Assembly: GCF_002101885.1 (NCBI RefSeq)
Contig: NZ_LQPS01000043.1
Coordinates: 590,392-654,391 of the forward strand
Direction of reading: 5' to 3'
Length of the DNA stretch: 64,000 nt
From: Mycolicibacter senuensis
GTDB taxonomy: Bacteria > Actinomycetota > Actinomycetes > Mycobacteriales > Mycobacteriaceae
In this document: in pieces, positions 24,037-32,998 of the stretch
How the letters are laid out: every line of letters begins with the position of its first letter
Numbering within the stretch: the stretch's first letter is position 1
The notes under the pieces: generated by a model
Told to the model about the DNA's origin: nothing
Seen by the model: only the letters and a program-made list of their open reading frames with translations
Database searches by the model: none
Program-made: the position numbers and the translations under genes

Positions 24037-24849
24037 ATGTTCTGGTTGTGCAGGACATGCGGCGTCGAGCACGACGCCACGCCGGACGTCTGCGCGATCT
24101 GCGCGGACGAGCGGCAATGGGTGCCGGCCGACGGTCAGCGGTGGGCGACGCTGGATGAACTGGCCGGCGAGGGGGTTCGATCCACCGTCGCCGTCCTGGA
24201 ACCCGGCCTGATCGGGATCGGCAGTACCCCGCCGCTGGGCATCGGCCAACTCGGCAAGCTGGTGTGCACCGCGGGCGGGAACGTGCTGTGGGATCCGTCG
24301 GGTTTCCTCGACGATGCCGCGGTGGCCGCGGTGACCGAGCGCGGCCCGGTCGCCGGGATCGTCGCGAGCCACCCGCACATGTTCGGCGCGCAGGTGCAGT
24401 GGAGCCACCGACTCGGTGGGGTGCCGGTGTACGTCAACGCCGCTGATGCGCAATGGGTGATGCGGCCCGACCCGGTGATCCGCTACTGGTCGGACCGTCT
24501 GCAGCCGGTGGCGGGGCTGACGGTGGTGCAGGTGGGCGGGCACTTTCCCGGCAGCGCGGTGGCCTGCTGGGACAACGGCGCCGACGGGCGGGGCGTGCTG
24601 CTGGTCGGCGACACCGTCTTCCCGAACCCGGACCGGCGTACCGTGGCCTTCCTGCGAAGCTATCCCAACCGGATCCCGCTGTCGGCCGCGGTCGTGCAGC
24701 GGATGGCCGGCACCCTGGCCGGACTGCGGTTCGACCGGATATACGGGCTGTTGGACAACGTCATCGACGCCGACGGCGCGGCCGCGATAAGGTTCTCCGC
24801 CGACCGACATGCCGCCTGGGTACGCGGCGATCACGACGCTCTCACGTGA
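24037..24849 (+). CDS. Zinc-ribbon/rubredoxin-like plus metallo-beta-lactamase-fold protein
   Basis: This 270-residue protein starts 13 nt after sufT, with GGAG upstream of its ATG, so it is probably co-transcribed with suf. The N-terminus has two CxxC knuckles (C5, C8, C19, C22) like a rubredoxin or zinc ribbon. Residues 48-260 look like an MBL-fold domain, but the HxHxDH motif is degenerate: H112-P-H114-M-F-G, so the DH pair is missing. Later ligand candidates are H169 in VGGHFPGS and D192 in VGDTVF. It may bind one metal or act on an unusual substrate. M. tuberculosis has fadE15 and PE_PGRS29 at this place, as I recall. Enzymatic role unknown. Confidence 0.8.
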   Translation: MFWLCRTCGVEHDATPDVCAICADERQWVPADGQRWATLDELAGEGVRSTVAVLEPGLIGIGSTPPLGIGQLGKLVCTAGGNVLWDPSGFLDDAAVAAVTERGPVAGIVASHPHMFGAQVQWSHRLGGVPVYVNAADAQWVMRPDPVIRYWSDRLQPVAGLTVVQVGGHFPGSAVACWDNGADGRGVLLVGDTVFPNPDRRTVAFLRSYPNRIPLSAAVVQRMAGTLAGLRFDRIYGLLDNVIDADGAAAIRFSADRHAAWVRGDHDALT

Positions 24850-24970
24850 TCGGGGCGGAGTGGCCCCGGGTGGCTGGACGACAGCACTGTGACGGTCGCT
24901 GCCATACTCGTCGCGTGAACCGCGTAAGGCCTTTGGCGGCGGTCGACTGCGACTGGGAAGAGCGGACAGG

Positions 24971-26704
24971 GTGACGACGAGCAGGCGACGGTTCATGGTC
25001 GGCATGGCGGCCGCGGCGGCCGGTACGGCGGTCGGCGGGCTGGCAGGCTGCGGATCGCGGGGCCCCGGGGCCGACACCATCTTCATCGGCGGCCCGGTGG
25101 TGCGGGTGGCGCCGGGCGCCCCCGAGGCCGAAGCGCTCGCGGTCACCGGCGCCCGGATCACCATGGTCGGCTCTGCCGAAGAGGTGCTGCGGTTGCGGGG
25201 GTCGGAGACCACCGTCGTCGACCTGCGCGGGCGGGCGTTGCTGCCGGCGTTCGTGGAACCGCATGGCCACCCGTTCGAGATGGGCACCACGCTGGCTCCT
25301 CCGGCCATCGATGTGCGCCCGTTCACGGTCTCCACCGCCGGCGGAGTGTTCCAGAAGCTCACCGAGGCCGTCGCGGACACACCGAAGGGCCAGCCGATCC
25401 TGCTCAACGGTGTCGACCCGCTGCTGCAGACCGGACTGCAGTCGTTCACCCGAACCGAGCTGGACCGACTGGCACCGCAGAACCCCGTGGTGATCATCAC
25501 CAACAGCGGTCACGCCGGCTACGGCAACACCGCCGCGTTCGCCGCCGCCGGCATCACCAAGACCACCCCGAACCCACCAGGCGCCCAGTACCTGCGCGGA
25601 CCCGACGGGCAGCTGACCGGCGAGGTGCGCGAGGCGGCGGCGCTGATGGCGCTGACGGCGCCGTTCTCCGGGGCGATCATGGCCAACGCCGGCGACAACC
25701 TGCGCTGGGCTTACGCGCAGCTGGCCCGCGCGGGCATCGCGACCGCCACCGAGCACTCCTACGATGCGCGTAGCCAGTCCGAGGTGTTCGGCAAGCTCGC
25801 CCAGCAGCCCGACTGCGCGATCCGGGTCCGCGCCTACGAGATCGGCACGCCCGAGCTTGCCGACGACGCGGACAACATGCGGGGCAAGCGGGCCGGTGCC
25901 GACGTGCTGTTCGACAAGATCGGCATGAAGATCTGGGCCGACGGATCACCGTGGCAGGGCAACATCTTCACCACGTTCCCATACCTGACCAACGCCACCA
26001 CGGCCGGGATGGGTCTGGGCCGCGACCACCGCGGCGGCATGAACTACACCCCGGAACAGATCCAGCAACTGGCGACGTCCTTCATCGATCAGCGCTGGCA
26101 GGTCTCCTGCCACGTGCAGGGCGATGCCGCCATCGACGTCGTGCTGGACGCCTTCGAGCAGGCGCGGGTCTCCCCGGCGCTGCGTCCCCGCATCGAACAC
26201 GTCGGCGCGATGCGCCCGGATCAGTTCGCCCGGGCCGCGCAGCTGGGTGTCACCCCCAGCATGTTCATCGAGCACATCTACTTCTGGGGAGATGTGCTGG
26301 TGGACAAGCTGTTCGGGCCCGATCACGGCGCGCACTGGATGTCGGCCCGGTCCGCGCTGGACGCCGGCCTGCGGCTGTCGTTCCACAACGACGGCACCGT
26401 CACTCCGCCCGACCCGATCGGCAACATCGCCACCGCGGTGAACCGGATCGCCAAGGGCAGCGGCCGGGTGCTGGCCCCCGAGCAGCGCATCGGTGTCGAC
26501 GCGGCGATCCGCGCGCAGACGTTGAATGCCGCCTGGCAGCTGCGGCTGGACACCGAGATCGGCAGCCTGGAGCAAGGCAAGTACGCCGACATGGTGGTGC
26601 TGTCGCAGAACCCCCGGGGCATCCCGCCGGCCGAGCTGCGTGACGTGGCGGTCGAGGCGACCTACCTGATGGGCCGGCAGACCTACGGCAAGGTGCTGGG
26701 CTGA
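24971..26704 (+). CDS. Tat-exported lipoprotein amidohydrolase (YtcJ-like)
   Basis: This 577-residue protein has a twin-arginine signal (SRRRFM at 4-9), a hydrophobic alanine stretch and a lipobox LAGC with Cys27, so it is predicted to be folded in the cytosol, exported by Tat and anchored as a lipoprotein. The rest is an amidohydrolase-3 domain of the YtcJ type: EPHGHPFEMG with metal histidines H98 and H100, CHVQGDAAIDVVLDAFEQ, RIEHVGAMRPDQFARAAQLG and SFHNDGTVTPPDP. Relatives act on N-acyl amino acids or formamide-like compounds; the substrate here is unknown. The GTG at 24971 is 121 nt after the MBL gene. It converges on the P-type ATPase. Confidence 0.85.
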   Translation: MTTSRRRFMVGMAAAAAGTAVGGLAGCGSRGPGADTIFIGGPVVRVAPGAPEAEALAVTGARITMVGSAEEVLRLRGSETTVVDLRGRALLPAFVEPHGHPFEMGTTLAPPAIDVRPFTVSTAGGVFQKLTEAVADTPKGQPILLNGVDPLLQTGLQSFTRTELDRLAPQNPVVIITNSGHAGYGNTAAFAAAGITKTTPNPPGAQYLRGPDGQLTGEVREAAALMALTAPFSGAIMANAGDNLRWAYAQLARAGIATATEHSYDARSQSEVFGKLAQQPDCAIRVRAYEIGTPELADDADNMRGKRAGADVLFDKIGMKIWADGSPWQGNIFTTFPYLTNATTAGMGLGRDHRGGMNYTPEQIQQLATSFIDQRWQVSCHVQGDAAIDVVLDAFEQARVSPALRPRIEHVGAMRPDQFARAAQLGVTPSMFIEHIYFWGDVLVDKLFGPDHGAHWMSARSALDAGLRLSFHNDGTVTPPDPIGNIATAVNRIAKGSGRVLAPEQRIGVDAAIRAQTLNAAWQLRLDTEIGSLEQGKYADMVVLSQNPRGIPPAELRDVAVEATYLMGRQTYGKVLG

Positions 26705-26760
26705 CGGGCACGCCGCGCTCCTCGGCATATCCGTCGGCCTGGCGCTCGGGATGACCCGCG

Positions 26761-29700
26761 CTAACCGGGATCGACGTCTGCGACCCCGATCGTGCTCGCC
26801 ACCAGCGAGGGCGCCAGCACCGAAAGGGCGGTGGCCGCGCCGGTGGCGGCGCCCACTCCGGCCCAGGCCACCGGCCCCAGCGGTGTGCATCCGAAGAACT
26901 GGCTGACGACCGGGGTCTGGACGATACCGACCAGCACCACCGCGCTGCCCAGTGCGGTCGCCACCACCAGCGGACTGTGCCGCCGTGTCAACAGCGTCTG
27001 CACCAGCTGCGTCCCCACCAGTGCGGTCAACCCCATTGTCGCGGTGCGTCGTTCGGTGCCCGGCGTCCACCGCCCGATCGCCCAGGCGCCGGTCGCGCCG
27101 GCGGCCGTGATCACGCCGCGGGTGATGATGTGGCGCATCAGCGAGGTGTCCAGCGACGGCGCCGGCGCGGACAGGATCGCCCGCTGGTGGGCGCGTTCGG
27201 CTTCCTCCTCCGCCCGGTCGGATTCGGCATCGGTGTCGTCGGGTTGCGGGTACTGCGGGGTGACGGCCACCGCCAGCGCGGGGAACATGTCGGTGAGCAG
27301 GTTGACCAGCAGCAGCTGCCGGGTGCCCACCGGCGCTCGCCCGGATCCCAGCGCGGTCCCGATGATCGTGAACAGCACCTCGCCGACGTTGCCGCCGACC
27401 AAGACGCCGACCGCATCGCGCACCCCGGTCCACATGCCGCGGCCCTCGACCAGGGCGTCGAGCAGCACCCCCAAATCGTCTTCGGTGAGCACGATGTCGG
27501 CCGCGCCCCGCGCCGCCGACGAGCCGCGGCCGCTGACGCCGACCCCCACGTCGGCCATCCGGATCGCCGCGGCGTCGTTGGCGCCGTCGCCGACCATCGC
27601 CGTGACCTGCCCGCTGCGCTGCAGCGCGGCGACGATCTGCACCTTCTGCTCGGGGGTGACCCGGGCGAAGACCTGCGCGCCGGCGGCCAGGTTGGTGAAC
27701 CCCTCCTCGTCGAGCACCGCCAACTCGGCCCCGGTGACCTCGGGGGCGTCCGGCGGCAGGCCCAGCTGCCGGGCAATCGCCCGTGCGGTGACCGGATGGT
27801 CACCGGTGATCAGCACCACCTTGTGGTTGGCCTCGACCAGCGCCTCGATCAGCGGCCGCGCCGAGGGCCGCACTGTGTCGGCCAGCCCGACGAAGCCGAG
27901 CAGCTCCAAATCGTGCGCGGCGGCGTCGACGGCGTCGGCGTCGGTGTCGGACTCCTCGGCGGTCGGCAGCTCCCAGCGTTGTTGAGCCACCGCGAGCACG
28001 CGCAATCCCTGCTCGGCCAGGCCGGAAACCAGCTCCTCGGCCCGTTCGTAGTCGCCGTCGGGGTCGGCGAACTCACAGCGCGGCAAGACGACCTCCGGCG
28101 CGCCCTTGAGCAGCAGGATCGGGGGTGCGGTATCGGTTCGCCCGATGGTGGCGGCGTAGCCGCGGCTGGACTCGAACGGCACCTCGGCCAGCACCGTCCA
28201 CGCCGAATCAGCCTCATCGGCTACGGCAGCCGCCGCGGTGAGGATGGCCTCGTCGGTGGCGTGGGCGTGGCCCTGGCCGTCGCGCGGCTGGGTGCACGCC
28301 CGCGCTGCGGCCCGCAGCGTCCGGGTGTCCAGGCTGCCGGTGTCGTCGGCTCCGGCCGTCGTCGGCGGCACGGAGCACACCACCTTGAGGCGGTTCTCGG
28401 TCAGTGTGCCGGTTTTGTCGAAACACACGGTGTCGATGCGGCCCAGCGCCTCCACGGCGCGCGGGGTGCGCACCAGCACCCCGTGTTTGGACAGCCGCTG
28501 GGCGGCGGCCAGCTGGGCCAGGGTCGCCACCAGCGGTAGGCCCTCCGGAACGGCGGCCACCGCGATCGCCACCCCGTCGGCGAACGCCTGGCGCAGCGAC
28601 GCGCGGTGCAGCAGCGCCAAGCCGGTCACCGCGGCGCCGCCGGCCAGCGTCAGCGGCAGCACCTTGGCGGTCAGCTCGCGCAGCCGGGCCTGCACCCCGG
28701 CCGCGGTGTCGACGTCGGCGATCGCCGAAAGCGCCCGGCGCGCAGCGGTGCCCGCCCCGGTGGCGACCACGATCGCCCGAGCGTGCCCGGCGACGATCGC
28801 GGAGCCTTCGAACAGCATGCTGGCCCGTTCGGGGTCGCCGACGGCGACCGGATCGACCTGCTTGTCCACCGGCAGCGACTCACCGGTGAGCAGCGACTCG
28901 TCGACCTCGAGGTCCTCTGCGGTCAGCAACCGCGCATCAGCAGGCACCACATCGGGGGCGGCCAGGTCGATGACGTCGCCCGGGCGAAGTGATTTCGCGG
29001 TCAGTGTGACCGTGCGCCGGCCATTGCGGGCCGCATCCAGGCGGCGCTGCGTCGTTGCGACCGGCGGCAGCACCACGCGGCGGGCCAGCGTGTCCTGTTC
29101 GGCGAAGAGTTCGGCGACCGCCGCTTCGGCGCGTAGCCGTTGCGCCCCGCCGACCAGGGCGTTGGCGGCCATCACGCCGGCGACCAGTAGGGCATCGATG
29201 TTGCTGCCGAAGATCGCCGACGCCGCCGCGCCGACCGCCAGGATCGGGGTGAGCGGGTCGGCGAGCTCTTCGCGAGTGGCGGCCAGCAGTTTGCCCACCC
29301 GGTTGGCCGGGCCGCGCAGCGGTGCCAGCACCGGGTGATCGGCGACGTCTTCCAGGGTGCGGCGCCAGGTCGGTGGACCGATCTCGACGGCCAGCGGCCG
29401 CGCCGAACCGGTCAGCCGTGAGTAGACGATCTCGGGGTCCAGCGCATGCCAGGCGGTCAACGGCTGCGGGGTGGGGTCGGGCTGGCGCAGCACCTTGCGT
29501 GCCGACAGGGTGCCGGTGACCAGAGCGGCCGCCCCGGCGGCGTTGACCGGGTTGAGCCAGCGCCGCAGCGCCAACGGACCGGCTGCGCCGCGCGGGTTGC
29601 CGGCGACCAGCAGCAGCCCGGCCAGGGTGCTGCCGCCCTGGGCGAGCCGCACCGCCGATTCGCTGGCGCGTTTGGCCACCGGCAGCGCCGACAGGATCCG

Positions 29701-31557
29701 CACCGCGGCGGCCAGGTCGGTGCCGGTGATGATGTCGGCGCTCCACGGGGTGGCCGCCTGCGGGTCGTCGAGCGCCACCCCGACATCGGCGATGGCCAGC
29801 GCGGCCAGCGTGTCGGTGGAGGCGAAGTCGCGGTGCAGCGCGCTGATCAGCAGGACCGGCCCGCGGTCGGCGCGCAGCTCACGGACCAGCTTCAACAGCG
29901 GGGTGCCGGGGGGATGACTGGCTGCGACGCTGCCGGTCAGATCCTGGGTGCCGGCCACATGGCGCAGTACCACCCGCGCCCCGGTGCGGTGCGCGGTCTG
30001 CAACAGTGGCACCGCGAACGGGTCGACCTCCCAGCCGACCTTGACCCGGCCGACGGTCTCGCCGTCGACGACCAGATCGGCACGCTCCAGCCCCTGCACC
30101 GGAGCCGCCGACGGCTGCGCGCGGACCCAGCGCAGTCGGGCGCCGGTGGCCGGCAGCTCGTCGGGGTCCGGGTCGGGGGCCTGCTCGCCGTGGAGCAGGG
30201 CGTCGGCGACCTCGTAGACGCGGTCCTCGTCCCAGCCGGGCAGGTCGCCGCGGGCGTGCAGCACCGCGCGGGCGTCCCCGCGCAGTGCCGCCCCGTCGAT
30301 GACGATCACCTTCACCCGGTCCAGCCGGCGCAGCGCGCCCGGATCCAACACCAGCTGCCCGGCGTCGGCCAGGCCACGCCCGAGCACCGCGCCGAACGCC
30401 TGCCGGCCCAGGTATGCCCCCTTGGGGACCCCGGCCAGCACCGCGCCGGCGGCTTCGTTTGCGCCCCCGCCGGCCAGCAGCGCGCCCGCGGCGGCGATCA
30501 GCGACGCGTTGGCGGCCTGGTCGGCGTACTCCTCCACCGGCCCGGACATCGATCCCTTGGCGGTGTCGATGGCCGAGTCGATGGCGCCGTCGACCACCAC
30601 GTGTGAGGCCTCCCCGGCCGCGGTGGCCGCCGAGTGGTGCCGGGCGGTGTGCGAGCCGGCCCCGGCCGAGGAGATGATCGGAACCACCGCGGCCTGCGGT
30701 CGTCGCGGTGACGCCAGCTGCCGTTCCCGATCTTCCCAGCGGCGGCGGTGTGCGGCGGCCTCGGAGATCTGCAGGCCGCGCTGGGCCAGGTCCACCAGCG
30801 GGGTGCCTACCGCCTGGGTGAGCCCATTGGTCACCGCGGTGGAGGCGGCCAGCGCGAGGTCGGTGCCGACCCGACCGAGCCGTGATTCCAGCATCGACAC
30901 GATGCGCGGCTGGTTGCTGACGACGGCGGCGGCGCCGCGGGCCGCCAGCGGTGCGACCGGTAGTTTGCCCACCCAGCCGGTCACCGCGGCGCCGATGGCC
31001 ACCACGTCCATCGCGGCTGCGGTCAGCGGCACCAGCAGCGCCAGCGGGTTTCCCGGATCGGCGAACGGCGCGGTGCGCGGTGCCGATTGCGGACGTGGGC
31101 GGCCCAGCTCCTTGGTTATCGCGGTCACCGTGTCGCAGACCGCGCGCAGCACCCGGTCGCTGTCGGCGCCCGGCGCCAGGTCGACCACCAACCGGCCCAG
31201 GGCACTCTCGATGTGGGCGCTGGCCACGCCGGGAATGTTGCGGACCGGCTGCTCGACGGAGTCGGCGTGCTCATACCAGCGCGAGAACGGCAGCAGCCGT
31301 TCCAGGTCCAGGTGCACGCGGCGCCCGCTGCGCCAGCGCACCGGTAGCGCCGTGCCGTTGCCGGAGTCGCCCAGGAACCGCCCGGCGGTCTGGCTGACCG
31401 TCTCGACCACCGGGCCGAGGATCGTCTGCATGGTGTCGGTGGCGCTGTCGCGTAACCAGGAGGTGCTTTCGGCGGCACTGTTCACGCCGGCTCGCAGCAC
31501 CTGCACCGCGCCACCGGTGATGCCACCGACGACGGTGGCTACACCCGGGACCATCAT
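26761..31557 (-). CDS. Giant CtpI/CtpH-like P-type cation ATPase with degenerate N-terminal half
   Basis: This 1598-residue membrane ATPase has an intact C-terminal P-type module: LLTGESLPVDKQ (actuator), AVPEGLPLVATLAQ (a P2/Ca-type membrane motif), the phosphorylation site FDKTGTLTENR with D1047, and MVGDGANDAAAIRMADVGV (hinge). The N-terminal ~700 residues look like a decayed copy of the same fold: VKVIVIDGAALRG aligns with the phosphorylation loop (D421) but lacks KTGT, and LAALAIADVGVALDD near 585 mimics the hinge. This two-part build and length resemble M. tuberculosis CtpI (about 1632) and CtpH. Transported ion unknown. It occupies the place of ctpD but is a different subfamily and orientation. 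Confidence 0.88.
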   Translation of the reverse strand: MMVPGVATVVGGITGGAVQVLRAGVNSAAESTSWLRDSATDTMQTILGPVVETVSQTAGRFLGDSGNGTALPVRWRSGRRVHLDLERLLPFSRWYEHADSVEQPVRNIPGVASAHIESALGRLVVDLAPGADSDRVLRAVCDTVTAITKELGRPRPQSAPRTAPFADPGNPLALLVPLTAAAMDVVAIGAAVTGWVGKLPVAPLAARGAAAVVSNQPRIVSMLESRLGRVGTDLALAASTAVTNGLTQAVGTPLVDLAQRGLQISEAAAHRRRWEDRERQLASPRRPQAAVVPIISSAGAGSHTARHHSAATAAGEASHVVVDGAIDSAIDTAKGSMSGPVEEYADQAANASLIAAAGALLAGGGANEAAGAVLAGVPKGAYLGRQAFGAVLGRGLADAGQLVLDPGALRRLDRVKVIVIDGAALRGDARAVLHARGDLPGWDEDRVYEVADALLHGEQAPDPDPDELPATGARLRWVRAQPSAAPVQGLERADLVVDGETVGRVKVGWEVDPFAVPLLQTAHRTGARVVLRHVAGTQDLTGSVAASHPPGTPLLKLVRELRADRGPVLLISALHRDFASTDTLAALAIADVGVALDDPQAATPWSADIITGTDLAAAVRILSALPVAKRASESAVRLAQGGSTLAGLLLVAGNPRGAAGPLALRRWLNPVNAAGAAALVTGTLSARKVLRQPDPTPQPLTAWHALDPEIVYSRLTGSARPLAVEIGPPTWRRTLEDVADHPVLAPLRGPANRVGKLLAATREELADPLTPILAVGAAASAIFGSNIDALLVAGVMAANALVGGAQRLRAEAAVAELFAEQDTLARRVVLPPVATTQRRLDAARNGRRTVTLTAKSLRPGDVIDLAAPDVVPADARLLTAEDLEVDESLLTGESLPVDKQVDPVAVGDPERASMLFEGSAIVAGHARAIVVATGAGTAARRALSAIADVDTAAGVQARLRELTAKVLPLTLAGGAAVTGLALLHRASLRQAFADGVAIAVAAVPEGLPLVATLAQLAAAQRLSKHGVLVRTPRAVEALGRIDTVCFDKTGTLTENRLKVVCSVPPTTAGADDTGSLDTRTLRAAARACTQPRDGQGHAHATDEAILTAAAAVADEADSAWTVLAEVPFESSRGYAATIGRTDTAPPILLLKGAPEVVLPRCEFADPDGDYERAEELVSGLAEQGLRVLAVAQQRWELPTAEESDTDADAVDAAAHDLELLGFVGLADTVRPSARPLIEALVEANHKVVLITGDHPVTARAIARQLGLPPDAPEVTGAELAVLDEEGFTNLAAGAQVFARVTPEQKVQIVAALQRSGQVTAMVGDGANDAAAIRMADVGVGVSGRGSSAARGAADIVLTEDDLGVLLDALVEGRGMWTGVRDAVGVLVGGNVGEVLFTIIGTALGSGRAPVGTRQLLLVNLLTDMFPALAVAVTPQYPQPDDTDAESDRAEEEAERAHQRAILSAPAPSLDTSLMRHIITRGVITAAGATGAWAIGRWTPGTERRTATMGLTALVGTQLVQTLLTRRHSPLVVATALGSAVVLVGIVQTPVVSQFFGCTPLGPVAWAGVGAATGAATALSVLAPSLVASTIGVADVDPG

Positions 31558-31663
31558 TGCCTCACCTCTCGGGGGATGTCGTCTTCAATAGCCGGTTGAC
31601 GTTCTCCCCATAGTGCCGGTGATGACCTTCGGCACTGCTCCCGAGGTGGTTAGAGATTGGTTG

Positions 31664-31702
31664 GGGGCGGGCTGCCCGAAGAAAATCCGGGCAGCCCGCC
31701 CC
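31664..31702 (-). terminator. Perfect 15-bp hairpin after the DUF5666 gene
   Basis: The arms GGGGCGGGCTGCCCG (31664-31678) and CGGGCAGCCCGCCCC (31688-31702) are perfectly complementary around a 9-nt A-rich loop. It lies about 62 nt beyond the stop of the minus-strand DUF5666 gene, ahead of the P-type ATPase on the same strand. No U-tract follows on the minus strand, so it would be a U-less mycobacterial-type terminator. Confidence 0.7.
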
Positions 31703-31764
31703 TGCTGCGGCGGGTCGGAGCCGCCGCTCACCGTCAGGGCGATCGGCGATCGCCGCGTCGGCCG

Positions 31765-32421
31765 TTACGCTCCCGGCTGCGGGCAGTCACCACCGTTGCT
31801 GTTCCACACGGTGACCTTGGTCGCCTGCAGCACGCCCTCGGCGTCCTTGTCGCCGCGAGCAGCGACACACTTTCCGGTGCTGATCGACGGCGCGCTGACC
31901 GCCACCTTCCGCCGGACGGTGGTGTCGTCGGTGACGGTGACCGTGACCGGACCCTCCGGGCCGGCGACCGTCAGCGTGTTGCCCGCGACGGACTCGACGG
32001 CACCGCGGACGCCACGGTGCGGCTTCGGGGGCGCCGGGGCGTCGGCCGCCGCGGCGGGCCGCTGCGGGCACTTGCCGTCGACCGCGGTGCTGATCGACAC
32101 GAACTTCGCGGTGATCGCACCGCTGTCGGCGGGGCTGCTGTCGGGTGCGGCGCCGGCCTTGATGCAGGTGCCCGCGGTGATCTCGCCGAGCTGCGCGGGC
32201 ACCGACTCGAAGACCCGGGTGTTGTCTGTCCAGGTGACCTTGGCGGTGCCGGCCGGCTGACCCACCTCGAAGGTGTTACCCGCCACCGAAGTGACCGGGC
32301 CGATGACGCGGTCGCCCTGGGCGTGGGCCGGGGAGGGGAGGACCAGCGCGGCGGCGAAGAGCGCGGCGGCGCCGGTGAGCGTGCGAAGCGCCGGTGCGGA
32401 AGTGCTGGGGCGAGCGGGCAT
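31765..32421 (-). CDS. Secreted protein with two DUF5666-like repeats
   Basis: This 218-residue protein has a signal peptide ending AHA before QGDRV (hydrophobic stretch GAAALFAAALVL). The mature part contains two similar units. The first reads GPVTSVAGNTFEV, then WTDNTRVF, TAGTCIKA and GKCPQ. The second reads GAVESVAGNTLTV, then VTDDTTVRR, STGKCVAA and GDCPQPGA. A proline/alanine linker joins them. Each repeat has a similarly spaced cysteine pair, suggesting extracellular disulfides. The pattern is DUF5666, a small beta-barrel domain of unknown function. The ATG at 32421 is chosen because GGAGA lies about 8 nt upstream. Confidence 0.8.
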   Translation of the reverse strand: MPARPSTSAPALRTLTGAAALFAAALVLPSPAHAQGDRVIGPVTSVAGNTFEVGQPAGTAKVTWTDNTRVFESVPAQLGEITAGTCIKAGAAPDSSPADSGAITAKFVSISTAVDGKCPQRPAAAADAPAPPKPHRGVRGAVESVAGNTLTVAGPEGPVTVTVTDDTTVRRKVAVSAPSISTGKCVAARGDKDAEGVLQATKVTVWNSNGGDCPQPGA

Positions 32422-32597
32422 CAATGTTTCTCCGATCGTCGACGTCGACGGCGGGTGTGCCGTCGGACACGTGCTACCACCGTCAATGGTCGAGCTAGTG
32501 TGCAGCTAGCTCTGTGCTGTGAGCCCGCTGTGTAAGCGGTGCCAAATCTGCCGGCGGTGCCGGGAACACCGCGCGGAGCCCGGGCGTTGGCCCGATC

Positions 32598-32972
32598 ATG
32601 GGAACTCAAGACTTGACCGCAGCGAAATTCGAAGAAACCATCGCCGACAACGACATCGTGCTGGTCGATTTCTGGGCCTCGTGGTGTGGGCCGTGTAAGG
32701 CCTTCGCGCCGACGTTCGAGTCCGCCTCGGAGAACCACCCCGACGTGGTGTTCGCCAAGGTCGACACCGAGGCCGAACAGCAACTGGCCGCGGCCGCCCA
32801 GATCCGGTCCATCCCCACCCTGATGGCCTTCAAGAAGGGCACGCTGGTGTTCAACCAGGCCGGCGCGTTGCCCCCGGCGGCACTCGAGCACCTGGTTCAG
32901 CAGGTCAAGGATCTCGATGTGGAGGCCGCGCTGGCCGCACAGGCTGAGCAGGGCAAGCCCGACCAGGTCTGA
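32598..32972 (+). CDS. trxA: Thioredoxin
   Basis: This 124-residue thioredoxin carries the active site FWASWCGPCKAF near residue 34 and the cis-proline in IRSIPTLMAFKKG. It reduces protein disulfides in the cytosol. It equals M. tuberculosis Rv1470 TrxA in length and place. The thioredoxin reductase gene trxB1, which I recall next to it in M. tuberculosis, is absent: echA12 follows after 26 nt. The C-terminal tail is longer than in E. coli thioredoxin (AALAAQAEQGKPDQV). The ATG at 32598 has no strong ribosome site. Confidence 0.93.
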   Translation: MGTQDLTAAKFEETIADNDIVLVDFWASWCGPCKAFAPTFESASENHPDVVFAKVDTEAEQQLAAAAQIRSIPTLMAFKKGTLVFNQAGALPPAALEHLVQQVKDLDVEAALAAQAEQGKPDQV

Positions 32973-32986
32973 GGCGCGGCACGCGA

Positions 32987-32992
32987 TAGCGT
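32987..32992 (+). promoter_or_regulatory. Probable -10 hexamer of a leaderless echA12 promoter
   Basis: TAGCGT lies 6 nt before the GTG of echA12, in the 26-nt gap after trxA, with no ribosome site. This fits the leaderless TANNNT spacing and suggests that echA12 has its own promoter besides any read-through from trxA. Confidence 0.5.
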
Positions 32993-32998
32993 GCACCC

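Noticed and set aside
26705..26760. Terminator between the amidohydrolase and the P-type ATPase gene
   Set aside because: No stem longer than a few base pairs was found in this convergent gap.
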